The notes beneath the pieces were generated by a model, which had not been told where the DNA came from, ran no database searches, and saw only the letters and a program-made list of their open reading frames with translations. From positions 399,205 to 463,204 of the forward strand of contig NZ_VMBP01000004.1 in NCBI RefSeq assembly GCF_007559435.1: DNA of 64,000 nucleotides. Direction: 5' to 3'. The translations under genes were made by a program, and so were the position numbers. The stretch's first letter is position 1; every line of letters starts with the position of its first letter. Source of the DNA: Ancylobacter moscoviensis. GTDB lineage: Bacteria > Pseudomonadota > Alphaproteobacteria > Rhizobiales > Xanthobacteraceae. Below, one piece after another: positions 19,671-26,760 of this stretch.

Positions 19671-20552
19671 ATGCGTTTCCTGAAGACCGCGGCCGTTGCC
19701 GCCGCCTTCCTCGGCGTGGTGAGCGCTGCCAGCGCCACTACCGTCGTGGTCGGCGGCAAGAACTACACCGAGCAACAGCTGATGTCGGAGATGACGGCCC
19801 AGTTGCTCAAGGCCAAGGGCTTCAACGTCGACAAGCGCACCGGCCTCGGCACCGCGCCGCTGCGTCAGGCACAGGAGAACGGCCAAATCGACGTCTATTG
19901 GGAATACACCGGCACCTCGCTGATCACCTTCAACAAGGTGACCGACAAGCTCGATGCTGCCGCGACCTACGCCAAGGTGAAGGAGCTCGACACGCCCAAA
20001 GGCCTCGTCTGGCTCAATCCGTCCAAGGCGAACAACACCTATTCCTTCGCCATGCGCGCGGCCGACGCCAGGGCCAAGGGCATCACCTCGATCTCCGACC
20101 TCGCGGCCAAGATCAACGGCGGCGAAAAACTGAGCTTCGGCTCCAACGCAGAATTCTACGCCCGTCCCGACGGGTTGAAGCCGCTGGAGGAGAGCTATGG
20201 CTTCACCTTCGGCCGCGACAACGTCAAGCGCATGGACACCGGCATCGTCTACCAGGCCCTGAAGGATGGCCAGGTCGATGTCGGCCTGGTCTTCGCGACC
20301 GACGGGCGTATCCCTGCCTTCGACTTCGTGGTGCTGAAGGACGACAAGGGTTATTTCCCGACCTATGCGATGACCCCGGTCATCCGCAAGGCGGTGCTCG
20401 ACGCCAACCCGCAGCTCGCCGAGATTCTCAACGGCCTCTCCGCCAAGCTGGACGATCAGACCATGGCCAAGCTGAACGCTTCTATCGACGTCGACAAGAA
20501 GACGGTCGAGGAAGTGGCAGCCGGCTTCCTGAAGCAGCAGGGGCTGATCTGA
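19671..20552 (+). CDS. Glycine-betaine/QAC-type periplasmic binding protein (importer 1)
   Basis: This 293-residue OpuAC-family solute receptor has a signal peptide (MRFLKTAAVAAAFLGVVSAA, cleavage probably near ASA). The mature part starts TTVVVGGKNYTEQQLMSEMTAQLL, the classic GxKxxTEQ opening of the YehZ/OpuCC group. Other family segments are QIDVYWEYTGTSLI and DVGLVFATDGRI. It delivers the ligand to the permeases encoded just upstream. A GGAG ribosome-binding site precedes the ATG. Confidence 0.93.
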   Translation: MRFLKTAAVAAAFLGVVSAASATTVVVGGKNYTEQQLMSEMTAQLLKAKGFNVDKRTGLGTAPLRQAQENGQIDVYWEYTGTSLITFNKVTDKLDAAATYAKVKELDTPKGLVWLNPSKANNTYSFAMRAADARAKGITSISDLAAKINGGEKLSFGSNAEFYARPDGLKPLEESYGFTFGRDNVKRMDTGIVYQALKDGQVDVGLVFATDGRIPAFDFVVLKDDKGYFPTYAMTPVIRKAVLDANPQLAEILNGLSAKLDDQTMAKLNASIDVDKKTVEEVAAGFLKQQGLI

Positions 20553-20574
20553 GGATCGCTTCGCGGATCAGCTT

Positions 20575-20675
20575 CATCCTGAGGTGCGAGCGTGGCGAGC
20601 CTCGAAGGAGATCGCTCAAACGCACCAGGACGAGCATCCTCGGAGGCCCGGCCTCTGGTCGAGCACCTTAGGATG
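20575..20675. repeat. Imperfect inverted intergenic repeat
   Basis: CATCCTGAGGTGC (20575-20587) is mirrored by GCACCTTAGGATG (20663-20675) with one mismatch, and the sequence between contains GCGAGCCTCGAAGGA-like text. Elements of this kind are, to my knowledge, widespread between genes in rhizobial genomes. It lies between two convergent genes and may act as a bidirectional terminator. Confidence 0.6.
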
Positions 20676-20706
20676 GAGCGAGCCGGGAAAGCGGGATGGC
20701 TGGGCG

Positions 20707-21498
20707 TTACCCGAGCCGGTAGAGGTCCGAACGGCGATCGGCGAGATAATTGTGCCCCACCCGCCAGGCATGGACGGTGGCGGGCTTCACCTCGGCCTCG
20801 ATCAGCGCCGGACCTTCCGCCGGTGCGGCGGCGAGCACCGACCCGTCCGGTGCGGTAATGCGGCTCATGCCGATGAAGTTGAACCCCGCGTCAAGGCCGA
20901 CGACATTGGCATAGACAACGTGGCAGCCATTCTCATAGCCGCGCGCCGGCACCAGCACCTCCGGCACCACGCGGTAGGGATGGCTGGTGGCGCTGATGAC
21001 GATCAGCGTGTCCGCACCGCGCAGCACGAGGTCGCGGGCCGCCTCGGCGAATTCGAGGTCGTAGCAGATCAACAAACCCAGCTTCAGCCCGCCCCACTCC
21101 ATCACCGTCGATGGCGTGCCGGGCGAGAACAGGCTCTTCTCGTGCGGCCCCCAAAGATTGACCTTGCGATAATTGCCGCGGATCGCCCCGTCCGAACCGA
21201 TGGCGATGGCGGAATTGTAGCGCACGCCGTCCCCCTCCTCGGCATAGCCGGCGATGAAGCCCTTCCCTGCGCGGCGGGCGAGGTCCTGCACACGCTCGAT
21301 GAAGGGGGAGTGTTGCGCTACGGCGAGACGGCGGACTCGCTCGGCGTCGCCATAGCCGCACAGAGCGAGCTCCGGTAGCACGATGAGCTCGGCGGCAGGT
21401 GCACCGGCGATAGACTGCTCCAGCAGGGCGATCGCCGCGTCATGGCTTTCCGGCGCCGTTCCCGTCTGGGCGACCGCGATGCGCAGGCTGTCCGTCAT
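20707..21498 (-). CDS. Carbon-nitrogen hydrolase (nitrilase/omega-amidase superfamily)
   Basis: This 263-residue protein has the full nitrilase-superfamily triad: Glu43 in LPELAL, Lys112 in GNYRKVNLW and Cys145 in LLICYDLEF. Such enzymes hydrolyse small amides, ureido groups or nitriles in the cytoplasm. It is the last gene of a minus-strand operon that also encodes a betaine-type importer and two CocE-like hydrolases, 75 bp downstream of the binding-protein gene. That suggests an amide bond in the transported compound or in an intermediate. Confidence 0.9.
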   Translation of the reverse strand: MTDSLRIAVAQTGTAPESHDAAIALLEQSIAGAPAAELIVLPELALCGYGDAERVRRLAVAQHSPFIERVQDLARRAGKGFIAGYAEEGDGVRYNSAIAIGSDGAIRGNYRKVNLWGPHEKSLFSPGTPSTVMEWGGLKLGLLICYDLEFAEAARDLVLRGADTLIVISATSHPYRVVPEVLVPARGYENGCHVVYANVVGLDAGFNFIGMSRITAPDGSVLAAAPAEGPALIEAEVKPATVHAWRVGHNYLADRRSDLYRLG

Positions 21499-21573
21499 GG
21501 TAACCTCTCAAGACAGAAGACCGGGATCTCTCGACCCCGGCCCAATCAGTTCAGGCACTTGCCGGAGCCCGCT

Positions 21574-22485
21574 TCACTTAGGGATGAAACCCTTCTCCTT
21601 CAGATAGGTCTCGGCGACCTTCTCGACGTCGATGCCGTCAATGTCCGCCATGCCGTTCAGCTTGATCTGGGTCTCGGTGTCGAGCGAGTTGGTCACCGCC
21701 TCGATGGCCGGGCCGATCTCGGGGTGCTTGGCGAGCACGTCGTCGCGCACGGTGATGGCGGCGTTGTAGGCCGGGAAGAACAGCTTGTCGTCGTCGAGCA
21801 CGGCGAGGCCGACCTTGCCGATGCGCGCATCGGTGGCGAAGGCGACGATCACGTCGACCGAGCCGCTATCGACCGCGGTGTACATCAGGCCGATCTCCAT
21901 CGGCTTGATCGAGCCGAACTTGAAGCCGTAATGCTTGCTCATGCCGGGATAGCCGTCGAGCGGGCGTGCGGCGAACTCGACCGAGGAGCCCAGCGTCCAC
22001 TTCGGCGCCTGCGGGGCAAGGTCGGAAATGATCTTGATGTTCAGTTCCTTGGCCTTGTCCGCCTTCAGCGCCAGCGCATAGGTGTTGTTGAAGCTGGTCG
22101 GCGACAGCCAGGTGATCTTGTACTGGTCTTTGTAGCCGTCGCGGACCACCTCGAATGCCTTTTTGGGGTCGGTGATCGGGTCCTTCTTCAGGACGTTGGC
22201 CAGCGCGTCGCCGGTATAGTCCGGCAGCACGTCGATAGCGCCGGAGATGATCGCCTGCTGGGCGATGCCGGTGCCGCCGAGATTGGGGAAGCGCTCGACC
22301 GGCAGGCCAAGCTTCTTCTCGATGACCAGCGCGGCCATGATGCCGAGCATGGCCTGCTCGGTGATGTTGGGCCAGCCGATCTTGATGGCGTCGGCGGCCT
22401 GCGCCTTGGGCAGCGAGACGGCGGTGAAGGCGAGCGTGGCCGCAGCGGCGGCGCACACGGCACGGCGGGTGAAGAGCCTGGTCAT
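21574..22485 (-). CDS. Glycine-betaine/QAC-type periplasmic binding protein (importer 2)
   Basis: This 303-residue OpuAC-family receptor has a signal peptide (MTRLFTRRAVCAAAAATLAF, cleavage probably after AQA). Family segments include IKIGWPNITEQAMLGIMAALVIEKKLGL, GAIDVLPDYTGDALANV and WLSPTSFNNTYALALKAD. It is only distantly similar to the receptor of importer 1 and opens with GWPNITEQ rather than GGKNYTEQ. The ATG at 22485 overlaps the end of the upstream CocE-like gene (ATGA), so translation is probably coupled. Confidence 0.92.
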   Translation of the reverse strand: MTRLFTRRAVCAAAAATLAFTAVSLPKAQAADAIKIGWPNITEQAMLGIMAALVIEKKLGLPVERFPNLGGTGIAQQAIISGAIDVLPDYTGDALANVLKKDPITDPKKAFEVVRDGYKDQYKITWLSPTSFNNTYALALKADKAKELNIKIISDLAPQAPKWTLGSSVEFAARPLDGYPGMSKHYGFKFGSIKPMEIGLMYTAVDSGSVDVIVAFATDARIGKVGLAVLDDDKLFFPAYNAAITVRDDVLAKHPEIGPAIEAVTNSLDTETQIKLNGMADIDGIDVEKVAETYLKEKGFIPK

Positions 22486-24542
22486 GTATTCTGTTCCTCT
22501 GGATATGCGACGCTGTTTTCCGCGTCGTGGTTGAGACTGCTTTCCCTGGGAATTCTCACGTCCCATGTTCTTGTCCTGGCGAGGGTGTCGCCCTCGAAGA
22601 GGTCGAGCCGCGCGGTGAGGCGGAAGCTCTCGGCGTCGCCGGTCATCCGGGCGACGCTCTCGGTGCGGACCGACCAGTCGCCGCGCGCCATGGTCATGGT
22701 CCAGCCGGTCTCAATGCGGGCGGAGAGCGGATCGCCGGCCTCGACCTCGTAGGTCTCGTCGTTGATCCGGCCAACGACCATGCCGCTCGACTCGATCAGT
22801 TCGTCGCCATAGTCGAGGCGCACATGCATGCGGCGGGTGCCGGAGACGAGCTCGCTCGACAATTCGCGGCGGAAGCTGCCGGCGCGCAGAGTCGTGCGCG
22901 GCTCCGGCGGCGGCGCCTGCGGCGGCTCCATGCCGGGCAGGAAGCGCGAGGCGGCCCCCGGCTGCCATGTCGGCAGGTCGAGCCGGCTGGCACCGGCGAT
23001 GAGGCTCAGCGTCGCCGGCTCCGGCGCCGGCCAGGCGGTCGGCCAGTAGGAGGTGGAGACGGCGACACGGATGCGGTGCCCGGCCTTGAAGCGATGGGCG
23101 ATGTCGTTGAGCGCAATGTCGACCGCATAGCGGCGGCCCGGCTCCAGCGCGACGAAGCGTTCATGGCCTTCGATATGGTTGAGGTTGAGCAGGCCGTAGC
23201 TCACCCGCGACGAGGCGCCGTCGGGGGCGACGTCGTTCAGCCGCACCGCCACCATGGCACGGGGCCGGTCGGTCGAGAGCTCAAGGTGAACGACCGGCTG
23301 GCCGATGGCAGAAAGGTCCGCTTCGAGCGGCGGCGTGTCGAAGCAGAGCGAGCGGGCGTCATCCTCGCGCTGGTCGGTCGGCTGGTCGGCGCCGACGCCA
23401 TAGGCGCACCATTCCCCTGCGCCGAAGCCATTGTCGAGCGGGCTCAGATGCCTCAGCTCGACCTCGTCGCCCCGTGCCGGCTCAAGCCTGCCAACGCCGA
23501 GATAAAGCCGGCGCCCGATGGTCTCGGCCGAGGGCCAGCTCTCGAATCCCACCCAGCGCCCGGGGCGCTCGACATGGATGGGCTCCGCGGGAAGCTCGTC
23601 CTGCAGCCACACCCGCAACGCCGGAAGCTGGTCGACGGCATTGGCGATGCCCTTCAGCCAGCGGTCCCACCAGCGCAGGCACTCGCGGAGGAAGTCGATC
23701 TGCGGGCCGGGCACGGCGAGATGGGGGTAGTCGTGCCCCCAAGGCCCGATCAGCCCCTTCGCCACGCCGGGAAGGCCGGCGACGAGGCGCGGGACGGCGT
23801 TGGTGTAGGAATCCGACCAGCCGCCGACGGCCAGCACCGGCACCTCGATGCGGGAAAAATCCTCACAGACCGAACCGTGTTGCCAATAGGGGTCGCGCAG
23901 CGGATGACGGGCCCATTCGGCGATGAAGAGCTGCGCGTTGTCGACCCGCTCCAGCCACATGTCGCGCCAGCGCTCACCGACGACCTCCGGGTCCGGCGGC
24001 CGGGAGAGGTCGGCGAAGAAGGTCTGTGACCAGGTGAGGTTGGCGCTGAGCGGGCAGCCGCCCATGTAGTGGACGTCGTCGGCGTAGCGGTCGTCGGTCG
24101 AGCCGACGGTGATGATGGCCTTGAGCTGCGGCGGGCGCAGAGCGGCAATCTGCAATGAGTTGAAGCCGCCCCAGGAGATGCCCATCATGCCGATCCGGCC
24201 ATCGCACCAGGGCTGGGCGGCGATCCATTCCAGCGCGGCCAGCGCGTCCGCCTGCTCCTGCGGCGTATATTCGTCCGCCAGCAGCCCCTCGGAATCGCCA
24301 GAGCCGCGAATGTCGATGCGCACGGCCGCATAGCCGTGTCCGGCGAAGAAGGGATGCACCCGCGCGTCCCGCGCGGACATGCCGTCGGACTTGCGGTAGG
24401 GGATGTATTCGACGATCGCCGGCACCGGCCCGTCATGGCCGGCCGGCAGCCACAGCCGGGCCGCGAGGCGCACACCATCCGGCATCGGAATCCAGACGTT
24501 CCGATGGCATTCGACCTCATGGGAGGCTGCGGACTGCTGCAT
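22482..24542 (-). CDS. CocE/NonD family hydrolase, paralogue 1
   Basis: This 686-residue protein has an N-terminal alpha/beta-hydrolase domain, with the nucleophile elbow GISWGGFN, the acid region GGWSDSYTN and the catalytic His in GPWGHDYPH. A C-terminal jelly-roll domain of X-Pro-dipeptidyl-peptidase type follows (about residues 335-560). A third beta-rich part follows that. CocE/NonD enzymes cleave esters or amides. No signal peptide is visible, so it acts in the cytoplasm. It sits between the ATPase and binding-protein genes of importer 2. Confidence 0.9.
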   Translation of the reverse strand: MQQSAASHEVECHRNVWIPMPDGVRLAARLWLPAGHDGPVPAIVEYIPYRKSDGMSARDARVHPFFAGHGYAAVRIDIRGSGDSEGLLADEYTPQEQADALAALEWIAAQPWCDGRIGMMGISWGGFNSLQIAALRPPQLKAIITVGSTDDRYADDVHYMGGCPLSANLTWSQTFFADLSRPPDPEVVGERWRDMWLERVDNAQLFIAEWARHPLRDPYWQHGSVCEDFSRIEVPVLAVGGWSDSYTNAVPRLVAGLPGVAKGLIGPWGHDYPHLAVPGPQIDFLRECLRWWDRWLKGIANAVDQLPALRVWLQDELPAEPIHVERPGRWVGFESWPSAETIGRRLYLGVGRLEPARGDEVELRHLSPLDNGFGAGEWCAYGVGADQPTDQREDDARSLCFDTPPLEADLSAIGQPVVHLELSTDRPRAMVAVRLNDVAPDGASSRVSYGLLNLNHIEGHERFVALEPGRRYAVDIALNDIAHRFKAGHRIRVAVSTSYWPTAWPAPEPATLSLIAGASRLDLPTWQPGAASRFLPGMEPPQAPPPEPRTTLRAGSFRRELSSELVSGTRRMHVRLDYGDELIESSGMVVGRINDETYEVEAGDPLSARIETGWTMTMARGDWSVRTESVARMTGDAESFRLTARLDLFEGDTLARTRTWDVRIPRESSLNHDAENSVAYPEEQNT

Positions 24543-24552
24543 CCTCGCCTCC

Positions 24553-25482
24553 TCAGCCTATGCTCGCGCGCAGCAAGTCGCGTATATGAAGGCTGCCGCC
24601 GCCCTCGACCGCCAGCGCGTCGCGCCCGGTGTCGAGCATGCGCAGGAACGCCGTTTCCAGCGTCGCCTCGCGGCCGACGGCCGGGGCCTCCCCCGGCGCG
24701 GCGTCCTCGCTCATGACCGAAGCGACAGGGAGCGTGCTGAGCAGCTTCACCAACCGGTCGTGGCCGATCAACTCGGCGACGAAGGCGTCCTTCGGATGGC
24801 GCAATATGTCGACCGGCGGCTCGTGCTGGACGAGCCTTCCGGCGCGCAGTACCGCGACCTTGTCGCCGAGCCGGATCGCCTCGTCCATGTCGTGGGTAAC
24901 GATGACGATGGTCTTGCGCACCTTGCTCTGGATCGCCAGCAACTCATCCTGGATGCGCACGCGGGTGATGGGATCGAGCGCACCGAAGGGCTCGTCCATC
25001 AAAAGCACCGGCGGATCGGCGGCGAGTGCGCGGGCGACGCCGACGCGCTGCTGCTGGCCGCCCGACAGGCTGCGCGGATAGCGCGCGCGGTGCTCGGGCG
25101 GGAGACCGACGAGGGCGAGCAGTTCGTCGATCCGGGCGTCTATGCGCGCCTTGTTCCAGCCGAGCAGCTTGGGAACGATGGCGATGTTCTCGGCGACGCT
25201 CATATGCGGGAACAGCCCGACATACTGGATGACGTAACCGATCATCCGGCGAAGCTCTTTCAGCGGCATGTGCGAAATGGGAGCGTCGCCGAGATAGATC
25301 TCGCCGCTCGACGGCTCGATCAGACGGTTGATCATCTTCATCGTCGTCGTCTTGCCGCAACCGGACGGCCCGACGAGAGCGAGGATGCTGCCGGCCTCGA
25401 TGGTCAGCGACAGGCGGTCGACCGCCGGCGGCGTTCCGGGGAACTCCTTCGTGACATCGCGGAACTCGACCTGGAGCGCCAT
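24553..25482 (-). CDS. Quaternary-amine ABC transporter ATP-binding protein (importer 2)
   Basis: This 309-residue ATPase has Walker A GPSGCGKTT, signature SLSGGQQQRVGVARAL, Walker B VLLMDEPFGALD and the switch His in VTHDMDEAI. Its C-terminus is much shorter than in the ATPase of importer 1. Only about 70 residues remain after the nucleotide-binding domain, corresponding to a single degenerate CBS-like unit (VASVMSEDA...GREATLETAFLRMLD). This suggests weaker or different gating. Confidence 0.92.
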   Translation of the reverse strand: MALQVEFRDVTKEFPGTPPAVDRLSLTIEAGSILALVGPSGCGKTTTMKMINRLIEPSSGEIYLGDAPISHMPLKELRRMIGYVIQYVGLFPHMSVAENIAIVPKLLGWNKARIDARIDELLALVGLPPEHRARYPRSLSGGQQQRVGVARALAADPPVLLMDEPFGALDPITRVRIQDELLAIQSKVRKTIVIVTHDMDEAIRLGDKVAVLRAGRLVQHEPPVDILRHPKDAFVAELIGHDRLVKLLSTLPVASVMSEDAAPGEAPAVGREATLETAFLRMLDTGRDALAVEGGGSLHIRDLLRASIG

Positions 25483-25492
25483 GGCGCGCCTC

Positions 25493-26122
25493 CTATGATA
25501 CGCGCCGGCTGGCGAGACGTTCCAGCCCGAACAGCAGGTAGTTGACAGTGACGGCGAGCAGCGCGGTGAGGCCGGAGCCGATGATCAGCGGTGTCGTATC
25601 CATGCGGGAAATGCCCTGCAGGATCAGGGTGCCGAGGCTGTCGACGCCGATATAGGCGGTGAGGGTCAACACCGAGACGAGCATCACCGCCGAGATGCGC
25701 ACGCCGGCAATGACGATGGGCAGCACGGCCGGCACCTCCACCCGCAGGAGGATCTGCGCCGGCGACATGCCCATGCCGCGGGCAGCCTCCAGCATGCGCG
25801 GATCGATCGAGGCGAAGCCGCTCGTCGTGTTGCGCAGAATCGGCAGCACGCCCTTGACGAAGAGCGGGATCAGCGCGCCCGAAATGCCGATGCCGAGCAG
25901 CGGGATCGACAGCGCCAGCAGCACGATCTCGGGGCAGGCCTGCAGCACATTGACCACCGGCACGATCAGCGTGCCGAGCCCCTTGAAACGGTGCACCAGC
26001 GTGCCGAGGGCGACGCCGATCACGATGGCGGCGGCGAGCGCGATAGCGAACAGGATGACGTGCTGCTCGAGCAGATAGAGGATGTTGTCGCCGAAGACCT
26101 CGACATATTCGGTGAAGCTCAT
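25493..26122 (-). CDS. Osmoprotectant-type ABC transporter permease (importer 2)
   Basis: This 209-residue inner-membrane permease of the OpuCB/YehY type has the EAA loop IDPRMLEAARGMGMSPAQILLRVEVPAVLPIVIAGVR and about five to six helices. The start ATG at 26122 (MSFTEYVEVFGDNILYLLEQH) overlaps the end of the preceding permease gene by four bases. It would pair with that permease. Confidence 0.92.
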   Translation of the reverse strand: MSFTEYVEVFGDNILYLLEQHVILFAIALAAAIVIGVALGTLVHRFKGLGTLIVPVVNVLQACPEIVLLALSIPLLGIGISGALIPLFVKGVLPILRNTTSGFASIDPRMLEAARGMGMSPAQILLRVEVPAVLPIVIAGVRISAVMLVSVLTLTAYIGVDSLGTLILQGISRMDTTPLIIGSGLTALLAVTVNYLLFGLERLASRRVS

Positions 26123-26760
26123 GGCGCGGCCACCTCGCGGGAGCGGGAGAGGCGCTGCTCGGCGAGCTTCAGGAGGAAATCGGCGCCGAGCGCCATGACC
26201 AGCACCGGCACCGAGCCGGCGATGACGAGGTTCCACGACATGATGGAGATGCCGCGGAAGATCAGGTCGCCGAGGCCGCCGGCGGCGATGAGCGAGGCGA
26301 GCGTGACCATGCCGATGGCGTTGACCACCGCCACCCGCAGCCCGGCAAAGATCACCGGCAGGGCGAGCGGCAGCTCGACCCGGAACAAGCGGGTGAGGCG
26401 GCCCATGCCCATGCCGACCGCGACCTCGCGCAGATTGGGGTCGATATTGGCGAGGCCAGTATAGGTGTTCTGCACCACCGGCAGCAGCGAATAGAGCACC
26501 ACAGCCACGATGGCGGGGATGACGCCGATGCCCAGCAGAGGGATCATCAGCCCGAACAGGGCGAGCGTCGGCACGGTGTAGATGATGCTGACCGTGTTGA
26601 GTACCAGCGCCGCCGCCAGCCGGTTCATGTGGCTGAGCACGCCGAGCGGCAGGCCGATGCCGAGCGCGAGCCCGACCGCCATCAGCGACAGCCGCAAATG
26701 CCACCAGGAAACGGCGAGGATGTCCTCCCAGCGGGTGGCGAGGAAGTCGTAGAGGCTCAT
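26119..26760 (-). CDS. Osmoprotectant-type ABC transporter permease (importer 2, second subunit)
   Basis: This 213-residue permease has the EAA-type loop IDPNLREVAVGMGMGRLTRLFRVELPLALPVIFAGLR and the conserved VTLASLIAAGGLGDLIFRGI. It starts at the ATG at 26760 (MSLYDFLATRWEDILAVSWWHL). Its start overlaps the stop of the upstream CocE-like gene by four bases, a tight coupling that places hydrolase and importer in one transcript. Confidence 0.92.
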   Translation of the reverse strand: MSLYDFLATRWEDILAVSWWHLRLSLMAVGLALGIGLPLGVLSHMNRLAAALVLNTVSIIYTVPTLALFGLMIPLLGIGVIPAIVAVVLYSLLPVVQNTYTGLANIDPNLREVAVGMGMGRLTRLFRVELPLALPVIFAGLRVAVVNAIGMVTLASLIAAGGLGDLIFRGISIMSWNLVIAGSVPVLVMALGADFLLKLAEQRLSRSREVAAP

